From contig KL647293.1 of assembly GCA_000727475.1 (NCBI GenBank), positions 1,232,249-1,296,248 on the forward strand: DNA of 64,000 bases, written 5' to 3'. The DNA is from Sarcocystis neurona. Taxonomy: Eukaryota; Apicomplexa; Conoidasida; Eucoccidiorida; Sarcocystidae. Below, one piece after another: positions 1 through 13,000 of the stretch (its first letter is position 1; each line of letters begins with the position of its first letter). A program made the translations under genes and the position numbers. Under the pieces are notes generated by a model. That model was not told where the DNA came from. It saw nothing but the letters and a program-made list of their open reading frames with translations, and searched no databases.

Positions 1-891
1 ATCTGTACACACGTGGGAACGCCTGCACGCAAACTCTGTCGCGTAGTGCCGGTGAAGAGGTATTACGTATGTACAAGCTGTAGGGATGTAGAGCCTGAAG
101 GCACGGGAGAACGTGAGAGACCCTCATGTGTGTATTTTTCTTGTTTAGGGTCGAATCAGCTGTCAGCTCGTGCTGGGAAACGTGTACAGATATATACGCA
201 AGTAGAAATCTTTTTTCACGGCACTACAACCCCCCTCTCTAAGTTAACACGAAGGTGTTGGCCAGAGTCTTCTCACTCACGTACGCTCGTAATTATGTAA
301 TAATGATGAAAAATGCGCATGTGGCTGTCTACGCATGTGTACAAATATGTATGTGTGTATGAGTGTTTTCTTACTTTTGTGAACAAAAATGCGTTTGTTT
401 CTCTAGTTGTGTACACATGTACGTACGAGCGCACATAGGCGTACATACATGTACGTGTACATCTGTGTATATGTCAACGCACCATGTAGAGATAGGTGTG
501 TCACACACATATACATGCATCCGGACACACATATATACTATGTGCATTCGCATGTGTGCGCCTGTATGCACGTACCCTATATAGATCCACTGTGTATATA
601 CGTATATTTGTATATGTATACTTGTGTGTATACATACGTATATGTGTGATGTGTGTGCACAAATATTTGTACTTGTGTGCGCGTGTATCAACGTGAGAGA
701 GGCAGGTCGTTTCTCTCCGTCCCCCTCTGTGTGTCTGTCTGTGTGTTCCCTTCTTCCTTTTCTTCTGTGCATCTCTTCTCCTTTCCGCCTTTGTTTCCCG
801 CTTCTGTGTTGCCTCCACGTCGATGCTTTGCATCGTCTTCTCTCTTCCGCAGTGCGTGCGTGCATTTCCCTTCTACGGTGCATGCGTTCAG
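1..891. other. 5' edge: presumed SMC4 intron
   Basis: No supported exon lies here. The sequence is mostly alternating purine-pyrimidine DNA (TG/TA/ACGT steps, densest at about 330-700), followed by a C/T-rich stretch (about 710-850) that leads into the first recognisable SMC4 exon. A decent acceptor-like site (pyrimidines then TTTAG) sits near 148, but the reading after it does not resemble SMC4 and soon hits a stop. The N-terminal head of SMC4, with Walker A, must lie upstream of the window. Confidence 0.6.
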
Positions 892-1035
892 TACGCGGAA
901 CGTGCGAACAGATGCAGAGCAGCAGGAGCAGAACTGCGGCAGCTCGAGGGCCCGAAAAACGAGGCCGTGCGTCTCCTGCGGTTGGAAAGGAAGCTGCAGC
1001 AAAATGCACTTCTTCTTGCTGCTGCGCACAGCAAG
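892..1035 (+). CDS. SMC4: SMC4 exon: first coiled-coil arm, start of visible gene
   Basis: The exon has 48 codons, in phase at both ends. The piece LEGPKNEAVRLLRLE aligns with the conserved LEGEKN-type segment just after the N-terminal head of SMC4 proteins. The donor is AAG|GTACAA. I chose the acceptor TTCAG at 890-891. An alternative CCGCAG at 851-852 keeps the frame but adds 13 residues unlike a coiled coil. Confidence 0.8.
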
Positions 1036-4000
1036 GTACAATCTACACATATTCGTATATCTGTATCTCTCGGTTCCCCTTCCTCTCTCTCCATCTACAT
1101 ATGTATGTATGTGCACCTACGCCTAAGTCCCTCCCCCTCTACGTATACACCTACGTATTTGTATGTCTATATGGAACATCACTCTGTACGGGGAGGAACA
1201 CACGTGTGTACGTGTGTCGTGCGTTGTCGCCCTCCCGCTCTACATACATGCAGATGTATGTGTGTGTGTGGGTACACGCGTATTTCTGGTGTGTCTCCAT
1301 GTGGCTAGTTGGCCATTGTCCCTTATACGGTATATATATATATATATATCCGCGTGTACGTATGTAGATATCTCACTTCATCGATATATATATATAGATA
1401 CATACGTACAAATATGAATGTATATACGTGTAGGTATGTGCTTATACGTATGCACCTGTGTGTGTCACGCACGTGAAAGAGATTTACTGCGGCCCTTGTA
1501 GCTGACTAGGAAGATGCAGCAGAACACAAGCTTTTCCGGGCTGCTATTACTGTTGTCACGTCGTACACACGTGTGCATCATATGTACACGTATATTTACA
1601 TACATATGTGAATACGGTTCTACTGGTTCCTCTGCTTTTCTTTTTCCTGCTGCGTGTGCTCGTACTGGTCTCCCTCACCTTGTTGGTGCTGACCCCGCTG
1701 CTGCTGCTGTTAACGCTGCTACTGCTACTTTCCTCGGTACAGTTCATTCTGTTGCTTGCTATATTGCTGTCGGTCCTTCGCCGCTGCCACAGCTGCTCCG
1801 TCACTCCTGCTACCGCGGGTTTTACTCTCCTTGGTGCTGCAGCTGCGCCTCCTGTCGCCGGTACTGCTGCCGTTGCTACTGACGCTGCTGCTGCTGGTGC
1901 TGCTGCTATTGCTGCTGTTGCCACGGCGACTGCTGGTACTGCTGTTGCCGCTACTCGTTCTCTTGCTGTTGCCGCTGATGTCCTGCTGATCCTTGGCTTT
2001 TGCGGTCCTGCCGCTGCAGGATCTGAAGCGCTTATACAAGAAGAAAACAGAGGAACTGGCACGGATGGAGAAACGGCGGCAGGAAGATGAAGCCCGTGGA
2101 AAGGAGCTCACACGTCAATTCGAAGAAGTAGGAGTCTTCGCATAGCTTTCGTATATATCTGCACCATCACATACAAACACATATACATATGCACATTTAT
2201 GAAGACCGTTTCTTAATTTGGCTTTCCCCTTTTCTGACAAAAAGAAGTTTTGTTGCGCCGGATTACGTGTTTGTTCAATAGGAAAGTATTTGTTTACGCG
2301 TTATCAACTAACAAAGACACAGCGCAAACGTGAGCGCTCTGTTGAACTTCCGACGCAGAACTAGTGCGTACCTTATACAAGTGTACACGTGAATCAGAAT
2401 GCTCCTATATAAATACATGTGTCACGCATATGTACGTATGAAAATCTGTTGACAGCCACGTGCAGGGCGGAATAGAAGTGTACCTTTTTTTCTCGCAGAT
2501 GATTTGAAGTGCTTCGTGTGCCGCTACGCGTGGCACTACGCTTCACTATAAGGAAGTCACATCAGAGAACGAGTGTTGCGCGTAGTGCTACGTCAACACG
2601 TATACACCAGATAAATTTTGTATGCATATTACATGCAGAAATCTGCTGTTATTCGTAGAATTGCGTGTCACGTCGTCAAAAGGAGTCCCCCGTTATCCGC
2701 GTCTCCGTATATTTGCGCACATGTGTGTTTCTCCTGCTGTGTACTTGTGTATATCTGTGTATGTAGTGGCCTTCTGTTCTCTCCTTCTGTCTCTCTCTGT
2801 ATCTCCATATGTGTCTTCTCCTGGATAGACCTATGTATGCAGGACTTCTGTGAGACGCGTACTCTTGTGTAAATAGGACACCGGTGTACGCAGATAGGTG
2901 TAGTACAGGGCTTTTTGAAGAGGGTAGTTCTGTACCTGTCCGTGCCCCTGGTCAAGGCGCTGCTGCTGCGTCTCAACAAACGTGCAGATACACCTCGTTC
3001 CACGCAGATACACCTGGTTCCACGGGACGTGGATATATGGTTTTTCATACGCAAATGCAGCAAGTGCTAGTATTTATTGATCTACACACGTCTGGCTCGT
3101 GTGTGTGTGTGTGTACTACCAATTATACATATATACGCATGTATATATGTATTTGTACAAATACACACACACACACCTACACATATCCACACTTGTCTCA
3201 GTACAGACACGTATCTACCACGTGTAGACAATCGCGTTAGAGGTACGACACGTCTAATTCGGTACACCCAAAGGCGAAGCAGCTCCATTCTTCTTTGCAG
3301 GTATATTACGAATATGCGTACCCTCCGCGCGTCTCTCTCTCTATGTATGTGTGTAGTGCTCTGTCACCCCAGGTGTCCAGTCCCCTGTCTCTGTGTATGT
3401 CATTTCTCTGCGTGTCTGTGTATGCTTGCTTGGCTCTGTCTCGTTGCGTGGGTGCACGTCTACGTGAAGATGAATGCGGTAAGTTGTCCTGCGCATGTGT
3501 GTCGCGCCTTGCTGCGGCCGGCCTGCGTCGACACGGGGCTGGACGCACACTCGCAACACGTGCTGCGCTTCTCCTGCGCGCTGCAGCTCGAGAAGGATGC
3601 GGAGGATATTCAGCGACAGGACAAGCGCCTCTATGCCGAATACGAGGAGGTGTGTGCAGGCGAAATCCGCTATCTACACGCATTACACGTGTACACACAT
3701 GTATCTGGAGAGAGAGAGGAAGTAGCACTTGCGCTCACAGCAAGCACAGCATACACCTTTTGATACATATATATACAAATATGTGTATTTATAGGGAGGT
3801 CGAGTGTACACGCATAGCCTGTCTCAGAGTTACTGTTTCCAGGACAAAAAACGTTACATGACGTGAAGGAAGGAAGCGGCATTACACCCTGCTCTTGTTG
3901 AAACCAGCCCACCCCGGTGCAATTGCTTTGCATGCTCGTGGATGTTTCTCCTTCCTCCCGCGCGCGTGCAGAGACTCCTCACGCGTCGTTTCTTCCAAAG

Positions 4001-7000
4001 GGAAGCTTTCCGAATGTTGCGTTTGCCTTCGCCTCTCCTACAAGACACTTCGTATCTTTACACATCACTACGGAGACAGAGAGAGAAACGGAGAAAGAGA
4101 GATCCTTTTATACATATTCATGTGTATCCAGAGCCACGTGTGCTTACAACTCTATAAACGTAGCTCTTGCACTGTGTATACATGACTCTGCGTGTCCCAC
4201 ATTTTACACGGTTTTCTGCCAACACACACAAATCCACCTGCCTATGTGTCTCTCTCTTTCTCTCTCCATGCGGCTATATATATATATATATATATATATA
4301 TCTTTGGCCTCACGTATTCAATATGTATAGAAAGAGGGAAGGAGCCTCGTATGTAGAGGTAGCGTCCTGTGTCGATGAATGTGACGTGGTATTCATTGAT
4401 GCGTGTGCCTGCCCGTGCCTACACACGCCTTTGCAAGAGAGGGTGACAGGGCGCTTGCTGCCGTAGCTGTGCTGCGGCTGCTGCAGCTGTTCTGTGGATT
4501 CTGGTGCCGTGCTGCTACTGCGGCAATCTGCGGCTACTGGTGTAACTTTCTCCTTTTTCTCTTTCTGCTGCTGGGGTAAAGGGGGGGACTGGCACCGCTT
4601 CTGCTACCGCTGGTGCGTCCGCGTGTCGACTGCTTCTCCCTAAGCTGCTGCTTCGTCCTCTTCTACCTCCGCCTGCTGCGGTGTTGCTGCTGCTTGTTTT
4701 TCACGTCCTGTTTCTTCACTGCTTCTTACGGCTCTACTGTCGTTGCCCGTTGCCCGTTGGTGCTGGTTGTCTTGCGTTGACCGCCTCCGCAGCTGTTGCT
4801 TCAGCACATCTGTTCTTCCTCTTCTTGCTTCTTTTCCCTTCCCCTCGCATCGTTCGTCTGTACCTCGTACTGCGTTCTTGATGTCGTCAGCATTTTTCCT
4901 GGTGGCCTGCTGCTGGGTGCGCGCCTGCAGGTAGAAGGCCGCTTTAATCAGTTACTGTGGAAAGACGAGGAACTGCGGAGCGAACTGCTGAATGAAGCCA
5001 AGGCAGTGGAAGCAAAGCGACAGCAGCTGCAGCAGAAGCAGCGCCGAAGAGAGGAGGAGCAGCAGCTCTCCGTCGGGCGCGAGGAGGCGTTGACTGCTCT
5101 GCAGGAGCGGCTCCCTGCCGCAGAGCGAGCCTTCGAAGACGCACGTGACGAGGTAGAGAAATACAGAGAGTCCATCCAAGGTACGTTTCGCGAGTGAAGC
5201 AGCCCCAGACGAAGAAGAAACGCAGCAGGAACAGAGATGCAGACCAGCGGACCCGGGCGGTAGTAGCAGAGATGCTGCAGGAGGAGCACAAGCAGCACGA
5301 CAGGCCGGGGAGACAAGAAGCTCAACACTGCAGAAGCAGAAGCAGCAACAAGAACAAAGCAGCAGCGCTGGCGTAGCCATGTGGACGTGTTACAGAAGAC
5401 GAGCAGAGTCGGAGTAAAGAACGTCGTGCAGCAGCAGCGCAAGCATCAGGCAGCGGAAGACGCATGCCTGCACTTTACAAGAGAAGAAGTAGAGCGCCGT
5501 TGCCACACAAGAGCTGGTGTTTACAGTTTTAGGAAGCACCGAGGGAGAAACGTGCGACAATTTCTTTGCTGAGCCTCCACTTACCTAATGATTTAGATAC
5601 GTTTGACGTCGTACGTCAATCCAGGCGAATCTGTCTCTCTCTCTCACTCTCTCTCTCTCTCTATATATATATATATGTGGAAACATAGATGCAGATATAT
5701 AGGGAATGAATGGAGATTTGAGCAGACTTATGTACACACGCTCGAACTCGTACGGGGGACTGCATGCGTCACTACACAGGAGGCTGTTCCTTGGTGCGTA
5801 CACGTGGCTGCGTTGGTGTGCGTGGATGAGAGGTCGACGCCACGTGCAGATACTCGTGTAAGTACGAGCGCACTACGTATAGAGAGAGAAATAGAGGAAA
5901 GAATACTCTCTTGAGAGATACACGTACTGCACGTGTGCGGAGAGAATAAAAGGAAGAGGAAGTGTATTTGTATCCGTACTTGTCTGTGGGCAGATCCGCT
6001 GATGTGTTTCTCTCTGTATGCATGTGTATGACTTCACACGCAGACGCCTGCAGACACATGTATACGCACAGGCACATACGTAATTATTCGTACAGACCGC
6101 ACCACGCGTATGTTAGAGAGAGTGGCGGACGCACGTGTGTACACAGATAGGTAGCATCATATGCGCATGTGTGTATATATGTATCATTTCACATGTGTAT
6201 ATACATGTATGCGCATACGGTGTACGTACGCTTAGGCGTGGACCATGCGTGCAGCTGGGTGTACGCACGCGGAAATGCGGAAAGGGAATTTCAAGTAGTA
6301 GCGCCGCATGTGAAGCTTGTTGTCTTCTGCGCGCGCGTGAGAGATGAAGGAAAAGAGAAAGTTGGGGCGATGAATAAGAAAGGCGGAAGGGAGGACAGCC
6401 AGTCTAAGGAAAGGAGGAACTTCCTCGCTTGATGCGTGCTCGACGAGTGATAGGCAACTTGCTGGGTGGTAGATACCGACCGAGTGGCTGGGCGACCTCT
6501 GTTGCGGCTGCCGCGCAGCTCTGCGTGCGTCGCTATTTGTGTGGCCAAGTGTGCTGCTGCTGCGTCTTCCCCTCTCCTTGCCTGCGGTGCTGCTGCTGCC
6601 GTTCTGATGCACTGCTTGTGCCACGGGTGCTGCTGCTCTTCTGGAGGCCTGTACGTGGTGCCGCTATCGCTTGTTTTTGATGAAACGCATTGTTGCCCGC
6701 TTTTGCTCCTGCTGGTGTTCTCTGATGGAGTGCCCGTGCTGTGCTGCTCCGGCGTCTTCTGCTTCTTAAGACGGACCAGAGGGCCGCGCGGTGGTGCTGC
6801 CTCTGCTGCTGCTCTTTGCTGCGTTTCTTGCTTCTGCTGCTGCTCGTGGTGGTTCTCTCTGTAAGGACACGTGCAATGAAATTTATTCGCTCAGTGCGCA
6901 CTCTATTCCTCCGTACAGCGTCGCCACACCTGTAGATGGAAGAGGCACGTGTTTGCGCGTGCTGCCGCAGAAGCGTTTGCGCGACCTTCTGCTGCTGCTT

Positions 7001-10000
7001 CGTCGCTTGCTGCTGCTGTTGCGTCGTGACCTGCCGCTGCAGCTTGGTCGCTGCTGCTGTTGCCTCGTGGCCTGCTGCTGCTGCTGCTTCGCCGCCTGCT
7101 GCTGCTGCTGCATCGTGCCTTGCCGGTGCTGCTGCTGCTTCTGCGTTGGGGGGTCTGCACCTGTCAGTGCTGCAGGCGCTGTTGCCCCTGCTTTGCACGT
7201 GCTGCTGTGTGGGGCACCGTACTCGTGGTGCGCGCGCGTGTTGCAGCAGCCGTTGCAGCCCCTGCAGCTATCGCGTCTGGTGCCTGATGGACAGCTGCTG
7301 CAGTTGCTCGTGGTGGTGGCCTCTTGCTGCCGTTGGTGTCCCGTCTGTGCTGCTGCCGTGCTGTTGCCGCCGGTATTCCGCTCGTGCTGCTGCGTCGGTG
7401 GTGCTGGGCTGCTGCAACTGCTGCTGCTGCAGGGGAAGTACGGCGGTTGGCCGAGGAGCACCGCCAAAGCGAGCAGCGGCTGGCGCCGCTACAGGGAGCG
7501 CTGGATGCCTCGATGAAAGTTCTGGCGAAGCTAAATAAAGAGTTTTCTCTGCTGGAGAAGAAGAGGCGCACGGTGGGTCTTCTTCCGCAACAGACACCAA
7601 CAGCAGGTTTTCTCAAGCACTGCCGAAAAAGCAGCAGCCGTAGGGCAGGGGAAGCAGCTGCTGCAGACGCGCAGCGGACAGCAGAGCAGCCGCGGCAGCA
7701 GTTTTTCTGCTGTACCTTCGCAGCCGATGTTGCTGCTGACTGCCTGTTTGTACAGAGATAGAGGGAAAAAGACTGCCCACCACGTGCAAGAGTACACGAG
7801 AGTACGGGTTTATATCTCGCCTCCTGCCGCTGTAGAGGACGATATTGATGTAGCTCCTGCTGTTATGCTGCTGCTACTGCTGCCTATACGCAGTACGAGG
7901 AAGCCTTGCAAGAGGGTGTGTGACTATATATACATATAAATGTATATATATAGATATATACGTGTCTGTGTAAGTCCAGTCTGGTGCACTTGTATGGGGT
8001 GCCGCACTGCCCAGTGTATAGACACCGAAGAAGAGGAACAAAATCACTTATGTCCGGGGTGTGCGCATCTCCTTCTCTACATATATAGGACGTACTGACA
8101 TGCATGTTTGATATACATATATATATATATATGTAGATATATGCGTATGCACATACGTAGGTGATGCATGCATACACTGTGCACGTGGGGTATATGCATA
8201 TAAATATATATATATATATAGCTACATCTTTGAATGTATGTAGGCATGTAATACTGCTGTTTTGGTGTGTGTTTACCAGAGTGAAGAAGAGGTACAGGAA
8301 CTGCGGGACAGGGTAGAGAAGCTGCAGCATATGAGGAGCGACGCTCAGAACGCGTTGCATGTGAAAGGGAAGCTTCGCGTGTCTTTGCAGACCGAAGACC
8401 AAGAAACAGCAGCAGCGGCGGGTAAACTTGCTGTAGCCATCGACGCAGACAAGGAAGAAATGCAGCGGCTCAAGCGCTTTATCCTCCAGGTATCTCGTAA
8501 TCGTATGTACATGCATATGATATGAGAGAATCATCTGCATCTATATCCGCCCAAACACACGTAGAAAGATAAAAATACATACATGCACATATATATATAT
8601 GTACAGATAGCTACATGTGTGTGTAGATAGGAATTTGTAGAAGCAGAGGTGTAAGCAGCTATGTGTAGAATGGGATGCGTAGAGAGCCTATCTTCCTCTA
8701 TGATGTTTTCTTCAGTGTGCACAAACGTCTGTAGGCATTCGTACTCGAATGCATGCGTGTGTGTATACTTTGGTTCACAGAGTTGTACGCATCTGTGCAC
8801 GCATTCAAATACGACATGTACGTTGTGTGCCTTCGTGCGTTACTACATAATATGATGTCTCTCTCTCTCGCTCTCTATTGATATATACATATATATATGT
8901 ATATATATACATATACGTATATCTGCATGGCATTATATCTGTATGCGTACATCAAAAAATGGAACACGCTGCTGTACGTTTGAAGTACATACCTATATAC
9001 GTATATTCGCAAAGTGGATTAGATATATCTTTTGATGTGCTTCTCTCTCTATGTCTATATATATACGTCCACGGCAATATATGCGCGAGTGCACACGAAA
9101 AGGAGGAAAATGCTGCTGTGCGTTTGAACCACATATATATAGATTTGCAAACGAGAACAGAGCTGTCATGCGTTGAGTTCGAGAACGTAGAGAGAGACAA
9201 AAAATGAGGATCCTCGCGCGCGGGTGGTGCTGCTGCTGTTGCCACCTGCGGCGTCCGTCACGTGCTGCTGTTGCTGCTGCTGCAGCATCTTCTGCAGCCC
9301 TGTCGTCCTTCAGCCCTTCGTCGCGCGTATTCCGATTTCCCTTTTCGTATGTCGTTTCCTATGAAGACATACAAATGAATTCTCCATACATTTTTGTAAA
9401 GACGTAGGGGGGAGACGTGCGTCTGTATGACACCAGCCTATAGATTACATATATGTATGAATGGGTGCGCAGTATATGTCTGCGTGTGCCTGCCGTCTAT
9501 GTGTGTGTGTAACGACCTGCACACATATACGTGTACACACATATGTGCTTCTGTATCGTACAAACGCATGTACTGCCAGTGTGTGGATGTGGGCCTTGCC
9601 GCCCACGTATATACGCATAGTTGCGCGTGCTTTGTATATATGCATATGTGTCGATGTCCGCGCAGCTGTCGATACGTCATCGTTTACTCCTGTACGTATA
9701 GATACGCATATGTTTGTTTATATGGACTTGTATTTGTAGATGTAAATATACGAACTGACGCTTGTGCAGGTGGAGGCGCGTCGAATGGAAGTTCGTAGCA
9801 GCGGCAGACTTCTCGACTTTCTGCTGCAGAAGAAACATGCAGGGGAATTGCCGGGACTCCATCACCGGCTCGGAGAGCTGGGGAGCATCGATAGAAAAGT
9901 AATACTTTCTCTGTTTACGACTGCTGTATATGCGTGCGTCTCATCTTTTACTTTGTCGACAAAAAAGAGGTTTTTCTTAGGACTCGCTTGAGCACACATA

Positions 10001-13000
10001 TATATACATATAAGGATACCTGCGTCCACGTCGCAGTGTACATTACATATATATACATATATATATGTGTATATTTTTTGCTTGTCTTTTACCGATGCAC
10101 ATACGAAGAGCCGCGACTGAAGGCAGAAGAAACCACCAAGGCGACCAGTTTTTCCTGTCGTCCTTATCCTGAACTAGGATCTCTCACGTATACTCGCCCG
10201 TGGACACATATATTCACTCATATATATATATGTATGCCTCTCTGTGTATGTGTGTGTGTTATATATATATATATATAATGTACATGTATGTGCCTGTATG
10301 CGTGTCTGTGTATTTGTCTCTCTCTCTCTATGTATATACATATCTATATATGTAGGTGCCTGTGCATATATATGCATACGTATATTCGCCTCCCCTTACG
10401 TGCACATACATCTATATGGATGTGTTTGTAGATATACGTCTCTGCCGCTGTCCGTATAGATGTGACTTTCAGTTAGATGTCTCTACACGTATTTTCTCCC
10501 CCCGTCCCCTTCCGTGTCTCTGTTCCGGTCTCCGTCTCAGTGTGCGCGTTTGTACACGTACGTGTGTGTGTGTGTGTGTGTAGTTGTGCACACGTCGCTA
10601 TATGTGTACGTGCCTATTTGGAGCCTCTTGACTTTTAAGAAGAACTTGCGCCGCAGGGGTGGATCGTCGGCGTAGGAATTTTCTATTTGCATGCGTGCTT
10701 CGTTCTCTTCGGTATTCGTATAGCTGTAGGAGCTGCACACTTGTGTTTCTTGTGTGAGTGCCTTACGTACGTGTGTATACGTATGTGTATACACAAGTAG
10801 ATTTGTACACGTATATATATACATATATGTCTGTATATATGTGTGTGTATGTATATGTATGTGTATTTACACAATACATATGCCTGTATGGGTCTGTGTG
10901 AGTCCAACGCTGCACGCACGTATACACGAATATACGTATATACGTACTGTATTTACGTGTGTGTAATAGGTACTTATTTGCGTGTTGTATGTGTGTGTGT
11001 ATGTAGATTTATATGTTTCTCTGTGTTTCTGTGTGTATACGCCTGTACAGTCAAGCCGAAGTTACTTCCTCGAATACACGCTCGTACATGTGGACACTCA
11101 GAGATCTACCTATATATATATATATATGTATGTATCTCCCCCTCTATGTGTAATGTATATGTACACGCATATATATATATAGAGAGAGAGAGAGATATAT
11201 ATATATATATATGTATACATATATGTGCACCTATTTATGCATTAGCATGCGTACGTGTGTACGTGTGTGTTTCATGTCCCTGCGTGACCGTATTGTTGGT
11301 CGTTTTCTCGAGCTACGCGTGTCTCTGTTTTCCCCTATACACGTAAATATATGTACATAAATAGATACACTTATACACCTGTACATATGTGTATACATGT
11401 ATATGTGTGTACTACACATACACGTATACATATATGTGTATACATTGTATTTATATGGCTGCACATGTGCATACACATGGATACATATGTGTATATATAT
11501 ATATGTATATGAGTGTGTGTATTACTTGGTCTTTTGTTCGCTTGCATGCACATATTTCTGTGGCTATTTCTTTTTTTCCGCCCCGTCTGGCTGTCTCTGT
11601 CTCCATTGGCTGTAGTATGAGAAGGCGTTCATGGCAGCAGCAGGAGGCTTCCCCTCGTTTCTCGTGGTAGAGCAGCCGCAGGACGCGGAGAAGATATTCG
11701 AGATGCTTCGGCAGCAAAGCCTCGGACGTGCCAACGCAGTTGCCCTCACCATACTCGTACGTCCACATTCAACAGCAACAGCAGCAGGAACGGCAGCAGC
11801 AGGAACGGCAGCAGCAAGCGCAGCAGCAGCAGCGACAGCAGCTACAATAGCAGCAGCAGCAGCAGGAGCAATAATGGCGCTGCAACAGCACAGCAGCAGG
11901 AACAGGAGCGTCACAGCAGCACAGCAGTAGAGGAAACCGGAGCATAGCAGTAGAAGCAATAGCAGTCCCAACTGCTGCAGGTATGTGTTGAAGACTTCAC
12001 AGTGAAACAGGCTTGAGATGCACGTGTGTGTAGACGTGTGTATAAGGAGAACAGTAGCAGAAACAGCAGCAGATACAGCAACAGCCAGTAGTAAAGCGAG
12101 CAGCAGACACAGCGGCAACAACAGCAACAGCAGCACCAGCCACAGGAGCGGCGCCAGTTATAGCAGCACCGGCAGCAACGAAAGCAGTAACAACAACAGC
12201 AGTACAAAGAGCAGCCAGTGATATTGATACATATGAAGCCGTAGGTATGTATATTGTCATGGAAAGGTATGGTGTGTATATGTATGTAGACATGTGGGTA
12301 CACGTATATAATATATCTAGATGTGCACCTGTGTACACGCAAGATGTATGTCCATGTTTATTTCCCGGTATGTGTGTGGACCTATATACACGTAGATTTC
12401 TGAAAGACAGGCAGCAGCAGCGGACAGATCAGAGCTTTGACAGAAGACCAAGAGGAAGATCAGCAGTTTCTCGCTGTTGACAGGAGCAGCAGCAGCACCA
12501 GGAGCGAGAGAATCACAACGGCTACAGGTGTAGCACCAACACAGCGGTAGTAGGAGCGAAGACAGCAACAACAGCAGCAGCAGTCGCCCTGGTAGTCGTC
12601 GCGCTAGCGCCAGCAACACCTGCAAGCCCGAGATGAGAGGGCGAGAAGAAATAACGGGAGGCGCCGGTGCCGCAGCAACAGTGAGCAGCGAAAAACACGG
12701 CATCTGCAGCAACAGCAGCAGCAGCAGAGGAATGAGTGCGCATCTGGACTGTCTTCGACTCAGCTGCAACAGCCGCAGCACTATCCCTCGCAGGAGCAGC
12801 AGAAGCACCTGCTGTGCGTGAAGGAGTAGCCGCCCCCGTGCGCCTACAAGCTGCATTCGAAGACGATACGCAGTGGCAGCAGCCGGTGCAGCAGCTGCGC
12901 GCCAGCAGCAACAGCAGCAGCAGCGGCAGCACCTGAAGCAACACGGCAGCTACAGCAGCCCAGCAAGTACTGCGACGCGGCAAAAATGGGAGCGACCGCC

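Noticed and set aside
140..155. TTTAGGG as telomere-like repeat
   Set aside because: Only a single copy is present, with no array.
6532..7616. Long Leu/Cys/Ala- and Gln/Ser-rich frames on both strands
   Set aside because: They follow the CTG/CAG triplet period of an SMC4 intron, are present in most frames at once, and match no family.
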